Assembly (NCBI RefSeq): GCF_900113335.1
Contig: NZ_FOOX01000004.1
Span: 124,001 to 188,000, forward strand
DNA length: 64,000 nt
Reading direction: 5' to 3'
Origin: Desulfotruncus arcticus DSM 17038
GTDB lineage: Bacteria; Bacillota; Desulfotomaculia; Desulfotomaculales; Desulfallaceae
Positions 16,636 through 25,651 of this stretch are shown in pieces (the first letter of the stretch is position 1; the number at the start of each line of letters is the position of its first letter). A program made the position numbers and the translations under genes. The notes beneath the pieces were generated by a model. It searched no databases. It was not told the DNA's origin and saw only the letters and a program-made list of their open reading frames with translations.

Positions 16636-16896
16636 ATGGAAAAAATTATTGTTGAAGTAATAAGTTCAGCCTGCGGCCACTATCAGCCCGGGGACAAAAT
16701 TTTTATTAATGATGCCTTAGTTGATAAAGAAAGAAGCGGAAATATCTGCCTGATGGCAATGCAAGCTATTTTCCCCTATATATTCGCTTTTAGAAAAGGG
16801 GTAACGGCAGAACAAATGGGTTTTAAAGAAAAAATTCAAGTGCAGTGCCCCGACTACTGCGGACCAACAGTATTTGAACTAAAGTGGGAAGAATAA
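16636..16896 (+). CDS. TIGR04076-type small protein
   Basis: The 86-residue protein begins at ATG 16636 behind GGAGGAAGGTT. Its pattern matches the TIGR04076 family of small proteins: an N-terminal strand with a Cys (SSACGHYQPGDKIFIND), ICLMAMQAIFPYIFAFRKG, and a C-terminal CPDYCGPTVFELKW. The function is unknown. The conserved cysteines (positions 13, 36, 74 and 78 by my count) could bind metal or a cluster. It follows the aldehyde:ferredoxin oxidoreductase by 160 bp and is closed by a strong terminator, so it may share that transcript. Confidence 0.7.
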   Translation: MEKIIVEVISSACGHYQPGDKIFINDALVDKERSGNICLMAMQAIFPYIFAFRKGVTAEQMGFKEKIQVQCPDYCGPTVFELKWEE

Positions 16897-16936
16897 GTAT
16901 TTCGAATTAAGTGTTAAAAATTAGGTGTTATCTACC

Positions 16937-16976
16937 AAAAAGCGCGTTTTAGGGCAATAACCCGGACGCGCTTTTT
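16937..16976 (+). terminator. Rho-independent terminator
   Basis: AAAAAGCGCG pairs perfectly with CGCGCTTTTT across a 20-nt loop, so it can work in both directions. It ends the TIGR04076-type gene. Confidence 0.8.
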
Positions 16977-17150
16977 CGCTGCGCTTTTTTGACTTGGTTA
17001 AATATTACATCAAACTGCCCGTCAAAGCGTTTCACTTCACAAGCCGCTTTTGTTAAAGCTAAACTACTATAATACTTTAAGAGAATATGGAAACAATAAA
17101 AAATACTGGAAAAACGCTATGGCACAACGACAGGGGGGGGCCGGTTGAAG

Positions 17151-17361
17151 ATGATGATGCCAATGAAAAAAACCGTCAAAAAACCTGCTATGTTTTTGGG
17201 GGTCCATGCGGCTGGGGATTTTGCTTTTATCTGTTATAACCATAGTGAGTATTTTAGGCAGCTTCATTCCCCAGCGGGAGGTCCCGGATTTTAATTATTC
17301 TATTTACGGTGGAATAATGGCCCCGTTGTTAATTAAGCTGGGTCTTACAAAGTCGCAATAA
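17151..17361 (+). pseudogene. ResB-like cytochrome c biogenesis protein, N-terminal remnant with frameshift
   Basis: ResB/CcsB membrane proteins take part in cytochrome c maturation. From ATG 17151 the frame reads MKKTVKKPAMFLG. With one extra G removed near 17200 it continues MRLGILLLSVITIVSILGSFIPQ, then YSIYGGIMAPLLIKLGL, and stops at 17361. This matches the first membrane helix, the GSFIPQ turn and the YG-I--KLGL segment that open ResB. The rest of the ~400-residue protein and its ResC partner are missing. It is a short, frameshifted fossil, followed by about 200 bp without a gene. Confidence 0.6.
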
Positions 17362-17567
17362 GTGAGTAGTGTGGCCCAAAAAATATCGTTTGCTTTTGCG
17401 CTTTCATTTAATCACTTCCTTGAGAAGCGTGAACGTTTTAAAGATGTTTTACTCGCAAAATGTAAGCATGTCAAGTAAAAATATGGTATAATCACTGGTA
17501 GTGAGCGGTTATTTAGTTTTTATAGATAATGGGATAATATGGTATTATTAAAAAGTGGTGGTTGAAA
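17362..17567. promoter_or_regulatory. Upstream region of the LexA/CI-like repressor
   Basis: A TATAAT box at 17487-17492 is the best -10 candidate for the downstream gene; its -35 is weak. A second AT-rich GATAAT lies at about 17532. No operator palindrome was recognised. Confidence 0.35.
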
Positions 17568-18440
17568 ATGGAGTTAAAAGGTTTGCCTAAAAATTTGCGT
17601 ATATGCCGCGATAAAACCGGGCTTAGCCAAAGGGAGCTGGCTAAATTATTAAAGATCGCTCCCAGTACCTTAGCCATGTACGAAACCGGCCGGCGCGCGC
17701 CGGATTATGCAACCCTGGAACGGATGGCCAATTTTTTCGCTGTTTCTGTAGATTATTTGCTGGACCGGGAAGAAAGAAAGTTGGATTTGCTGCATGTGCT
17801 GGAAGATGACAAGACAGAAATCATTGCCGGTGACAAGCCCCTGGGGCGGAAACAACGTCTGGCCGTACTGTGCGCGCTGGATAATTCGGCAACAGCTGTG
17901 CCCGGCCACAAACTGCCGATACTGGGCCAGATTAAAGCGGGCATCCCGTTGCTTTCCGAGCAAAACATCATCGGTTACCTTGAAATCCCTTCGGATCTGG
18001 TGGGCAATGTGGACTTTGCCTTAAAGGTTACAGGGGACAGCATGATCGGCGCAGGTATCAATGATGGGGACATTGTAATATGCAAAGAAGACAAAAACCC
18101 CTATCCGGGGCAAATTGTAGTAGTGCTTTTAAATAATGATGAAACAACCCTAAAATTTTTCGTCAAAGAAAACGGCCAGCCTTATATCAGGGCGGCAAAT
18201 CCCAACTATCAGGATATTGCGCTGCAGCCCGGAGACCAAATCCAGGGCCGGGTGGTTAGGATTTGGAAAGACGCTCCATCATTAAACACTTATCGTGAAT
18301 ACCTATACCTTAGTGAAGAAACCAAGCTGGAATGGAATGGCGTAATCGAAAAAGCCATTGCCAACGGCGTAAAGCCGGCGGCACTGCGGGAGATTATCAA
18401 TATGCAATTGGAATTTGCCAAAAGGCTGGCCGGTAAGTAA
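17568..18440 (+). CDS. LexA/CI-like repressor: XRE helix-turn-helix plus S24 autoprotease
   Basis: The 290-residue protein joins an XRE HTH (~8-62, RICRDKTGLSQRELAKLLKI and TLAMYETGRR) to an S24 domain. The self-cleavage site Ala124-Gly125 (IKAGIPL), the nucleophile Ser158 (GDSM) and the general base Lys196 (TLKFF) are all in place, so RecA-stimulated autocleavage is expected. A helical tail of about 50 residues after the protease (EYLYLSEETKLEWNGVIEKA) is longer than in LexA. ATG 17568 has a GGTGG site at 6 nt; TTG 17562 overlaps that site. No phage genes are adjacent, so it may be an orphan prophage repressor or a host stress regulator. Confidence 0.9.
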   Translation: MELKGLPKNLRICRDKTGLSQRELAKLLKIAPSTLAMYETGRRAPDYATLERMANFFAVSVDYLLDREERKLDLLHVLEDDKTEIIAGDKPLGRKQRLAVLCALDNSATAVPGHKLPILGQIKAGIPLLSEQNIIGYLEIPSDLVGNVDFALKVTGDSMIGAGINDGDIVICKEDKNPYPGQIVVVLLNNDETTLKFFVKENGQPYIRAANPNYQDIALQPGDQIQGRVVRIWKDAPSLNTYREYLYLSEETKLEWNGVIEKAIANGVKPAALREIINMQLEFAKRLAGK

Positions 18441-19027
18441 AACAATAGCAGAGATCTTCACGAAATTTACGGTTTTCTATCACGCGCTCTAATGATGTTG
18501 TAGGCATTTCGCTTCGCTCATCGCAATGAAAATTTGCGGAACACCAGTTCTCGAAGCACAATTTGGGGGATAGGTGCTCTTTTTTTATGTTAATTTTCAT
18601 GTTGTCTCCGCTGTTTTACAACCTATTGTTAAACTTAGCTAAAATTTGGGACAAAATCTTGTGAGTTTTCTACAAAGGGATCTGCGGCGTATACTCTGAA
18701 TAATATACATTTATCAACAGGATTGGCCTCTGACTAAGATTTTTAACGTAATTCATACTTTCTTTATAACTAAATTATAAATTAAAAATCAATCAATGTT
18801 TCATAATGCCGGTTGATAATACTGTATACAAGAATAGTGAAATGGGGTTAAAATACTTCAATTTCTGAAAATTGCGATTATATAGGAGGTGAACTGGTAG
18901 TCTGGTGTTAAATTGATTTTGCGCCGCTATTAAATTAGGAAGTTAGTGTGTTGTTTGGGGGTATCTGGGTGTGTGCTTTGTGTGAATTACCTAATTAAGT
19001 AAATATTAAAATTAGGAGGGAAAAGAC
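18441..19027. other. Long 5' region of the ABC transporter operon
   Basis: A loose hairpin AGCAC/GTGCT followed by CTTTTTTT (18555-18586) may end the repressor gene. A fragment resembling the CATTGCGATGAGCGAAGCGA repeat (reverse orientation) lies near 18504-18528. A good ribosome site AGGAGGTGA at about 18894 is followed only by a two-residue frame (MNW) or similar, with no gene. I recognise no riboswitch and no -24/-12 promoter. Confidence 0.4.
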
Positions 19028-20692
19028 TTGTCCAAGAGCAAAAAATGGACTCTTGCAGCTATATTGGTCTTACTGGTTGCATTATTGATAACCGGCTGCG
19101 GGGGCAATCAGGAAAATAATAATCAAGACGCGCAAGGGGATGCAACAGCGGCCGGTCAGGAAAGTATTATCAGAAGCACCGCTTCCGACGTCCCCAATAT
19201 TGACCCGGGAGTCGGTTCCGATTATGCCAGCTCCATTGCTTTTGCCAATATTTACGATACCCTGGTTTTCCCTGCCCATGACGGTTCTTTAAAACCATGG
19301 CTGGCAACTGATTGGCAGCCCAGCGAAGACGGGTTGACCTGGGTGTTTAACTTGCGGCAGGGTGTGAAATTCCACAACGGTGACGAGCTGACGGCCGATG
19401 ATGTGGTTTTCTCCATGCAAAGAATGATAACCCTTGGCGAAGGTTACGGCTATCTTTTCTCCAATGTCGTTAAAGAAGCCAAGGCCCTGGACCAGTATAA
19501 AGTTCAATTTACTTTAAATAAGAAGTTCGGCCCGTTTCTTTCCACTTTGGTAAGACTGTATATTCTGGACCAAGACCAGGTCATGGCCAATGTTCAGCAG
19601 GGGCCGTACGGTGACATGGGTGATTACGGCAAAGACTGGCTGGTGTCCAATGATGCTGGCAGCGGTCCCTATATGGTTAAAGAGCTGAAGAAGCAGGAAT
19701 ATTTGCAGGCCGTAAAATTTAATGATTTCTGGGGCGGCTGGGAAGAAGGCGCGCCGGAAGCCATTAAAATAATCGGCACCACCGCCGGACCTACCGTGCG
19801 TACCTTAATGACCCGCCAGGAGTTGGAGCAAACCGACCAGTGGCAGACAGAAGAAGCTCTGAAAGCACTGGATGACATTTCCGGTGTGTCCATTGACGCC
19901 GGATTTACCGGCAGCATGTTAAACATTATGCTTAACACTAAGATTGCGCCAACTGATGATGTGCATTTCCGCAAAGCGCTTGCTTATGTTTTTGATTACC
20001 AAACGGTAGTGGAAAAATTGTTCCCGGGTTGTAAAAAAGCTCAGGGCCCGGTGCAATTTAACCTGCCCGGATTCAACCCCAACCTGCCTCAGTATGAACG
20101 GAATCTGGACAAGGCCAAAGCAGAGCTGGCCCAGTCAAAATACGCCGGTGAGCTTGATCAATATCCCGTAGACATTGTCTGGATTGCCCAAGTGCCGGAT
20201 GAAGAGAAAATTGCGCTGTTATTCCAGGCTAACGCAGCTGAGCTAGGCATTAAAGTCAACATCGTGAAAACTCCCTGGCTGTCTTTTGTTGACCAGGTGG
20301 CCACTCCTGAAAATACGCCCAATGCCAGCGTAGTATTTGTGGCTCCGCATTATAACGAGGCCGGCTCGATGTTGGAATCGCGCTATCATTCCAATTCCAC
20401 AGGTACCTGGGAACAAGGCGAGTGGCTCAAGAGCTCTGAAATTGATGCTGATATCGAAGATGCCCTTGTTACTCTGGATGAAAATGAACGCTATGCCAAA
20501 TACCAAAAAATCCAGGAAAAGCTAGTGGATCTTTGCCCAACTATCTGGGTATTTGACCAGGCTGAAAAGAGAGCTTTCCAGGATTATATTCAGTGGCCGG
20601 GAGCGGAATTAAATAAAGAAGGCAAACCGGTTAGCTCGGTAATGGGTTACAATTTCTATTACCATGATTACAAGATAGCAACTCAAAAGTAA
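19028..20692 (+). CDS. ABC transporter substrate-binding lipoprotein (peptide/nickel family 5)
   Basis: This lipoprotein binds oligopeptides or similar solutes outside the membrane and delivers them to the permeases encoded downstream. TTG 19028 follows TAGGAGGG. A lipoprotein signal peptide ends in the lipobox LITGCGGN, giving Cys at ~24. The mature protein shows SBP_bac_5 hallmarks: IDPGVGSDYASSIAFANIYDTLV, PWLATDWQPSEDGLTWVFNLRQGVKFHNGDELTADDVVFS and VHFRKALAYVFD. At 554 residues it has the normal family length. It is followed by dispersed repeat A and then the permease operon. The ligand cannot be read directly; the hydantoinase-like genes downstream suggest a modified amino acid or peptide. 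Confidence 0.93.
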   Translation: MSKSKKWTLAAILVLLVALLITGCGGNQENNNQDAQGDATAAGQESIIRSTASDVPNIDPGVGSDYASSIAFANIYDTLVFPAHDGSLKPWLATDWQPSEDGLTWVFNLRQGVKFHNGDELTADDVVFSMQRMITLGEGYGYLFSNVVKEAKALDQYKVQFTLNKKFGPFLSTLVRLYILDQDQVMANVQQGPYGDMGDYGKDWLVSNDAGSGPYMVKELKKQEYLQAVKFNDFWGGWEEGAPEAIKIIGTTAGPTVRTLMTRQELEQTDQWQTEEALKALDDISGVSIDAGFTGSMLNIMLNTKIAPTDDVHFRKALAYVFDYQTVVEKLFPGCKKAQGPVQFNLPGFNPNLPQYERNLDKAKAELAQSKYAGELDQYPVDIVWIAQVPDEEKIALLFQANAAELGIKVNIVKTPWLSFVDQVATPENTPNASVVFVAPHYNEAGSMLESRYHSNSTGTWEQGEWLKSSEIDADIEDALVTLDENERYAKYQKIQEKLVDLCPTIWVFDQAEKRAFQDYIQWPGAELNKEGKPVSSVMGYNFYYHDYKIATQK

Positions 20693-20697
20693 TTGCT

Positions 20698-20785
20698 CAG
20701 GAGTCAGAAGTCAGGAGACAGGAGTCAGAATGAGGGAAGAACAGCTTATCGTTTATAAGTATTCTGACTCCTGACTCCTGCATTC
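20698..20785. repeat. Dispersed GGAGTCAGAAT repeat, copy A
   Basis: The left arm (20698-20731) contains several units of the type GGAGTCAGAAG/GGAGTCAGAAT. The right arm (20761-20785) carries the inverted units ATTCTGACTCCTGACTCCTG. The arms can pair across about 30 nt. Related copies lie at 26470-26675, 32334-32350, 54219-54292 and 59020-59147, all between genes. Confidence 0.8.
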
Positions 20786-20923
20786 TAAAATACCTGAATA
20801 GTACTTTCACAATAAGTAAAAGGAATATGGTGGTTTCCCTTGATCCTTAAAAATTGAGGTTAACCACCATAATCTTTTAATGGTTTGTCTCTTATTTGCC
20901 TTGTCGCGGAAAAGGAGGTTGTT

Positions 20924-21946
20924 ATGGATTTACGTTCGTACATTCTAAAAAGATTGTTTTTATCAATCTTTGTCCTGCTCGGGCTGTCAATAGTTATCTT
21001 TATTATCGCCAGGGTCGTACCCGGCGACCCGGCCCGCATGTCCCTTGGTCCAAGGGCCCCTCAATACGCCGTTGAGGAATTGCGGCAAGAGATGAACCTG
21101 GATAAGCCACTTCCCGCACAGTACTATTATTGGGTTAAAGGAGTGGTGGTAGGTGATTTGGGTAAATCACTAACCACTAAACGGGCGGTAACAGACGATG
21201 TGAAGGAATTTCTGCCGGCAACCCTTGAACTGGCATTGATAGCCGCCATTTTTGTAGTTGTTTTCTCGATTATTTTCGGAACCCTGGCTGCCAGGTACAG
21301 AAATAAGTGGGTGGATACCGTTATCCGGGTGATGGCTTATACCGGAGTCGCGGTTCCCGCTTTTGTGCTGGCTGTATTGTTTTTGCTCCTCTTTGGTTAT
21401 ATTTGGCCGGTGATTCCCGTGTTGGGCAGGCTTAGCCCGGAGATCCTGCCCCCGCCCACAATTACAGGCTTAATCACTGTTGACAGCTTAATCACAGGTA
21501 ATTTAAGCGCTTTTTGGGATGCGCTGAAGCATTTAATCCTGCCGGCGCTCGCTCTGGCTATGGGACCGCTGTTTCAGGAAGCGCGGATCGTCAGGTCGGC
21601 GATGACCGATAATATGTCCAAAGATTACCTTGCGGCAGCGGTCGGGTACGGTATACCCAACAGCATTATTATGAGGAAGTATCTTTTAAAGCCGTCGTTA
21701 ATTCCGGCTGTGTCTGTTATGGGTCTGGACATCGCCTCATTAATGGGGAACGCTTTTCTGGTAGAGGTGATTTTTAACTGGCCGGGCATCTCCCGCTATG
21801 GCATGGAGGCCATGCTGCGTAAGGATTTAAATGCCATCTCCGCCGTAATTATTGTATTTGGCGTGATTTTTGTCATCGTCAATATCATAGTTGATCTGAT
21901 TGTGGCCTATCTTGACCCGCGGATCCGGTTGGGAGGAAAAGTATGA
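20924..21946 (+). CDS. ABC transporter permease, DppB/OppB type
   Basis: First membrane subunit of the dipeptide/oligopeptide importer. The 340-residue protein starts at ATG 20924, seven bases behind AAAGGAGG, which is better than an upstream in-frame start without a site. It shows the family N-terminus (YILKRLFLSIFVLLGLSIVIFII), the PGDPAR loop, six transmembrane segments and the cytoplasmic EAA-type loop around EARIVRSAMTDNMSKDYLAAAVGYG. Its stop overlaps the start of the next permease, so translation is probably coupled. Confidence 0.94.
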   Translation: MDLRSYILKRLFLSIFVLLGLSIVIFIIARVVPGDPARMSLGPRAPQYAVEELRQEMNLDKPLPAQYYYWVKGVVVGDLGKSLTTKRAVTDDVKEFLPATLELALIAAIFVVVFSIIFGTLAARYRNKWVDTVIRVMAYTGVAVPAFVLAVLFLLLFGYIWPVIPVLGRLSPEILPPPTITGLITVDSLITGNLSAFWDALKHLILPALALAMGPLFQEARIVRSAMTDNMSKDYLAAAVGYGIPNSIIMRKYLLKPSLIPAVSVMGLDIASLMGNAFLVEVIFNWPGISRYGMEAMLRKDLNAISAVIIVFGVIFVIVNIIVDLIVAYLDPRIRLGGKV

Positions 21947-22863
21947 TGGATATTAATACGCAAACAGCATTTGAGGCCAACATTCCATCAGCAGCCACCA
22001 GGTATAAAGAGAACTTGCGCAAAAACTGGTATAAGTTTTCGCGCAACAAGCTGTCTGTGATCGGGCTTGTGATAGTGCTGGCAGTGGTGGTGGTTGCTGT
22101 TTTTGCGCCTTATGTCGCCCCCTTTCCGGAACATGCCGGCAGTTTTGTCGATTATGAGCATGCCAATCTGGCGCCTTCGACAACATACTTGTTAGGTACC
22201 GATAATATTGGCCGTGATATTCTCAGCCGGATTTTTTTCGCCTTCCGCGGGGCGCTGTACATGGCTTTTTTGGTATTGGTCATCTCGCTGCCGGTAGGTG
22301 TTATTCTTGGCCTGCTGGCCGGATATTTCAAGGGAACCTGGATTGATACTGTGATTATGCGTACGACTGACATTTTCCTGGCGGTGCCTCCTTTGATTCT
22401 GGCTCTGGCCATCAGCTCGGTGTTAAAGCCCAACTTAACCAATGCCATGATTGCAGTTACAGTGATGTGGTGGCCGTGGTACACCAGGCTGGTTTACGGT
22501 ATGGCCACCTCGATGCGCAATGAATACTTCGTTACCGCAGCGGAGCTGATTGGCGCCGGCAAGTTTCACATTCTGTTCCGGGAAATTTTGCCCAACTGTC
22601 TGTCTCCAATTTTCACCAAGATGGCCCTGGATGTGGGCTGGGTAATTCTGCTGGGGGCGGCTTTGAGCTTTGTCGGCCTTGGTGAGCAGCCACCCACCCC
22701 TGCTCTGGGACAAATGGTCTCCGACGGTTCACGTTATATGCCGGATCTCTGGTGGATGACGATATTCCCGTCACTGGCCATTATCATTATTATCCTGGGC
22801 TTTAACCTGTTGGGTGACGGTATTAGAGATATGCTGGCAAAGGGGGAACATGACCGTGGGTAA
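21943..22863 (+). CDS. ABC transporter permease, DppC/OppC type
   Basis: Second membrane subunit of the importer, 306 residues. ATGATG at 21943 overlaps the previous stop and follows GGGAGGAAAAG. It has an N-terminal cytoplasmic stretch, the conserved YLLGTDNIGRDILSRI segment, six membrane helices and the EAA loop AEYFVTAAELIGAGKFHILFREILPN (approximate boundaries). Its 3' end overlaps the ATP-binding gene by 14 bp. It forms a heterodimer with the 20924 product. Confidence 0.94.
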   Translation: MMDINTQTAFEANIPSAATRYKENLRKNWYKFSRNKLSVIGLVIVLAVVVVAVFAPYVAPFPEHAGSFVDYEHANLAPSTTYLLGTDNIGRDILSRIFFAFRGALYMAFLVLVISLPVGVILGLLAGYFKGTWIDTVIMRTTDIFLAVPPLILALAISSVLKPNLTNAMIAVTVMWWPWYTRLVYGMATSMRNEYFVTAAELIGAGKFHILFREILPNCLSPIFTKMALDVGWVILLGAALSFVGLGEQPPTPALGQMVSDGSRYMPDLWWMTIFPSLAIIIIILGFNLLGDGIRDMLAKGEHDRG

Positions 22864-23830
22864 CCCAATACTGGATATCAGAGACCTCCATGTTTGGTAC
22901 CGCACCTACGGAGGGTATTCCAAGGTTTTGGACGGTGTGAACCTTTTTGTCCACCAGGGGGAAAAGGTTGGACTGGTTGGTGAGGCCGGCTGTGGTAAAA
23001 CCACCACCATGCGGTCGGTATTGAGAATACTCCCGGAAGGCCAGGCGCATACGCCCCGGGGCCAAATTCTTTACCATGGAAAGAATATACTGCAAATGAA
23101 CCGGCGGGAGCTGCATCAAGTTCGCACCAGCGGGGTGTCCATGATTTTTCAGGAACCCGCCGCTGCATTAAACCCGGTGTTCACCGTGGGAACGCAAATA
23201 ACCGATGTAATCAAATTTTCCGGGTTAGGCAAACCGGAAAAGCAAAAGGATAATATTAAAAACCTGGCCATGCAGGCCATCAGGGAAGTGTATATAGCCG
23301 ACCCGGAGCGAATTATGAGCTCTTATCCCAACCAGCTCAGCGGCGGCATGAAACAGCGGATTTGCATTGCCATGGCTATAGTAACAGCCCGCGAGCTGCT
23401 TATTGCCGACGAACCGGGGACGGCTCTGGATGTTACCATTCAGGACCAGGTGCATAAACTCCTCAGGGGGCTGGTAGAGAAGAAAGGCATGTCTTTGGTT
23501 ATGATTACCCACTCCCTGGGTGTGGCCCGCGAAATGACGGACCGCATTTATGTGATGTATGCCGGCAATATCGTGGAGGTGGCCAAATCCGGCGAGCTGT
23601 TCCGCAATCCCCTGCACCCTTATACTTTGGGCTTGTTGGAATCTGTGCCCAAATTAACGGGGGGCGGCATGGCCGAGGGGATTTACGGGCAAATACCGGA
23701 CTATTTGCGTCCCCCGGACGGCTGTCGTTTCCATCCCAGATGTCCCCGGGCTGTTGCCAGGTGCCGGGAAGAAAAACCCAATCTGGCAGACCTGGGAGAC
23801 GGCCACCAGGTGGCATGCTTTCAGGTGTAG
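22850..23830 (+). CDS. ABC transporter ATP-binding protein, DppD/OppD type
   Basis: ATPase subunit of the importer, 326 residues from ATG 22850 (AGGGGGAAC site, overlapping the permease end). Visible are an A-loop Tyr region (DLHVWYRTYGG), Walker A GEAGCGKTT, Q-loop MIFQEP, signature LSGGMKQR, Walker B LLIADEPGTALD, and the switch His in MITHSLG. The C-terminal oligopeptide-transporter Cys-rich domain (CRFHPRCPRAVARCREEKP) is present. Walker A has Ala where Ser is more usual (GEAGCGKT), which is tolerated. Confidence 0.94.
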   Translation: MTVGNPILDIRDLHVWYRTYGGYSKVLDGVNLFVHQGEKVGLVGEAGCGKTTTMRSVLRILPEGQAHTPRGQILYHGKNILQMNRRELHQVRTSGVSMIFQEPAAALNPVFTVGTQITDVIKFSGLGKPEKQKDNIKNLAMQAIREVYIADPERIMSSYPNQLSGGMKQRICIAMAIVTARELLIADEPGTALDVTIQDQVHKLLRGLVEKKGMSLVMITHSLGVAREMTDRIYVMYAGNIVEVAKSGELFRNPLHPYTLGLLESVPKLTGGGMAEGIYGQIPDYLRPPDGCRFHPRCPRAVARCREEKPNLADLGDGHQVACFQV

Positions 23831-23848
23831 CAAAGGAGGTGGCATAAA

Positions 23849-24826
23849 ATGACCGAACCGATCATGGAGATTAAGGATTTAAAAAAATATTTTTTAGTTA
23901 ATAAGTCCAATGGCAAGCAAGTATTTGTGAAGGCTGTGGACGGGGTTAACCTGACCATCAATCAAGGGGAAGTCATGGGTCTGGTGGGGGAATCGGGGTC
24001 CGGCAAGAGCACCCTTGCTTATGCGGTCATGGGCATGTACAAGCCCTCCGGAGGCCGGATTCTTTTTAAAGATCGGGACATCAGCGTCAGCAGCGCCAAG
24101 CGTTCGCTTGGCTTAAAAAAAGACCTGCAAATTGTTTTTCAGGACCCCGGGTCATCTTTAAACCCCTCGCAAAACATTAAACAAATTCTGGAGCTGCCTT
24201 TAAAGGTGCATGGCCTGGCCCAAAACGGGGATTTGGATCAGAAGATTATTGATCTATTACAAACTGTTGAGTTATCTCCCAATTATATGTACAAGTCCCC
24301 GGCAACAATGGGCGGCGGAGAGCGGCAGATGGTATCCATAGCCCGGGCCCTGGCTACCGATCCCTCTTTTGTTATTCTGGATGAGCCTACATCAGCCCTA
24401 GATGTCTCTATTCAGGCCAAAATAATTAATATGCTGTTAAAACTGCAGCAAGTGAAACGTCTAACCTATTTATTTATTACGCACGACTTGAGTTTAATGC
24501 GGAACATTGCCACCAGAGTGGCGATCATGTACCTGGGAAAGGTTTGCGAAATGGCTGATACCGTGCAATTTTTCAAAAATCCGCTGCATCCTTATACCAG
24601 AATGCTCCTTTCCTCAATTCCGGTGGTTTCGGAAGAAGAGGAAGCTTTAAAACCACAAAAAGTAGTTTCCACCGGTGAAATTCCATCCCCGGTGGATGTT
24701 CCCCCGGGCTGCAGCTTCCACCTCAGATGCCCGGATAAAACCGAGCTGTGTGCCCAAGAAGACCCCGTGATGGTGGAAGCTGCTTCAGGCCATTTTGTGC
24801 GCTGTCATGCCTGCGCAAAGATGTGA
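23849..24826 (+). CDS. ABC transporter ATP-binding protein, DppF/OppF type
   Basis: Second ATPase subunit, 325 residues from ATG 23849 behind AAAGGAGGTGG. Walker A GESGSGKST, Q-loop VFQDPGSSLNP, Walker B VILDEPTSALDVS and switch His FITHDLS are standard. The signature reads MGGGERQM in place of LSGGQ-R, a mild deviation (Met-Gly for Leu-Ser), so the site formed by this signature may be the weaker one. The C-terminal Cys-rich OppF extension (CSFHLRCPDKTELC) is present. Confidence 0.93.
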   Translation: MTEPIMEIKDLKKYFLVNKSNGKQVFVKAVDGVNLTINQGEVMGLVGESGSGKSTLAYAVMGMYKPSGGRILFKDRDISVSSAKRSLGLKKDLQIVFQDPGSSLNPSQNIKQILELPLKVHGLAQNGDLDQKIIDLLQTVELSPNYMYKSPATMGGGERQMVSIARALATDPSFVILDEPTSALDVSIQAKIINMLLKLQQVKRLTYLFITHDLSLMRNIATRVAIMYLGKVCEMADTVQFFKNPLHPYTRMLLSSIPVVSEEEEALKPQKVVSTGEIPSPVDVPPGCSFHLRCPDKTELCAQEDPVMVEAASGHFVRCHACAKM

Positions 24827-24846
24827 AGTATTGGGAGGCTATAAAA

Positions 24847-25632
24847 ATGAGCGGAAAAAGAATTTTATTCATTAACCCGGTTGGCCACGCCGCCTGGGAC
24901 GATGAAGTTAAAAATTATCTTAACGGCGCCAGGGAAGAGCAAACAGTAGTTGATGTAATATCGCTGAAGCAGGGCCCCAAACACCTGGAATATCATTATT
25001 ATGAGGCCCTGGTGGGAGTTGATCTGCTGCATACGATTAAACAAGCGGAAAACGACGGCTACGATGCAGCGGTAATCGGCTGTTTCTATGATCCTTTTTT
25101 GCATGAAGCAAGAGAAATTTGCGACCGCATGGTGGTAACAGCCCCAGCCGAATCATCTTTGCAGCTGGCGTCTGTGCTGGGGGACACTTTTTCCATTATT
25201 GTCGGCAGAAGAAAATGGATTGCGGCCATGCGCGGCAACGTTTTGAAATATGGTTACGGAAAAAAACTGGCCTCCTTCCGGTCCCTGGAGCTTGGTGTTC
25301 TGGATTTCCATGCCGATGAGGCGCATACTGAAAGTCGCTTAAAAAAAGAGGCGCAAAAAGCTGTAACTGAAGACGGGGCGGAATCCGTTATCCTGGGCTG
25401 CACGATGCAGTTTGGGTTTTATCGAGAACTGCAGGAGTTTTTAGGTGTGCCGGTTATTGACGTAGTGCTGGCGCCGTTTAAGCACGCCGAATTCCTGGTT
25501 GAAGTAAGGAATAAGTTCGGCTGGCAGACAAGCAAGGTGGGGGCCTACGAAACGCCGCCGGCAGCTGAAATTCAAGAATGGCGCTTGCAGGAAACATATC
25601 ATGCGCCGGGACTCTGGGATAAAAAGAAATGA
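24847..25632 (+). CDS. Aspartate/glutamate/hydantoin racemase family protein
   Basis: This family inverts the alpha carbon of amino acids or hydantoins with two cysteines as acid and base. From ATG 24847 (GGGAGGCTAT site) the protein has 261 residues. It shows an N-terminal FINPVGHAAW strand, the first Cys in DAAVIGCFYDPFLHEAREI and the second in SVILGCTMQFGFY, both at family positions. It follows the transporter ATPase within 20 bp, so it is in the same operon. With HyuA/HyuB downstream a hydantoin-type racemase is the most natural reading, but amino-acid or maleate-type activity cannot be excluded. Confidence 0.82.
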   Translation: MSGKRILFINPVGHAAWDDEVKNYLNGAREEQTVVDVISLKQGPKHLEYHYYEALVGVDLLHTIKQAENDGYDAAVIGCFYDPFLHEAREICDRMVVTAPAESSLQLASVLGDTFSIIVGRRKWIAAMRGNVLKYGYGKKLASFRSLELGVLDFHADEAHTESRLKKEAQKAVTEDGAESVILGCTMQFGFYRELQEFLGVPVIDVVLAPFKHAEFLVEVRNKFGWQTSKVGAYETPPAAEIQEWRLQETYHAPGLWDKKK

Positions 25633-25651
25633 CTGGGGGGCTTTAGCGATA

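Noticed and set aside
18894-18915. AGGAGGTGA ribosome site upstream of the transporter operon
   Set aside because: It is followed by a stop within a few codons in every frame that could use it.
18441-19027. Riboswitch or attenuator ahead of the ABC transporter
   Set aside because: I could not match any conserved riboswitch core or a terminator/antiterminator pair.
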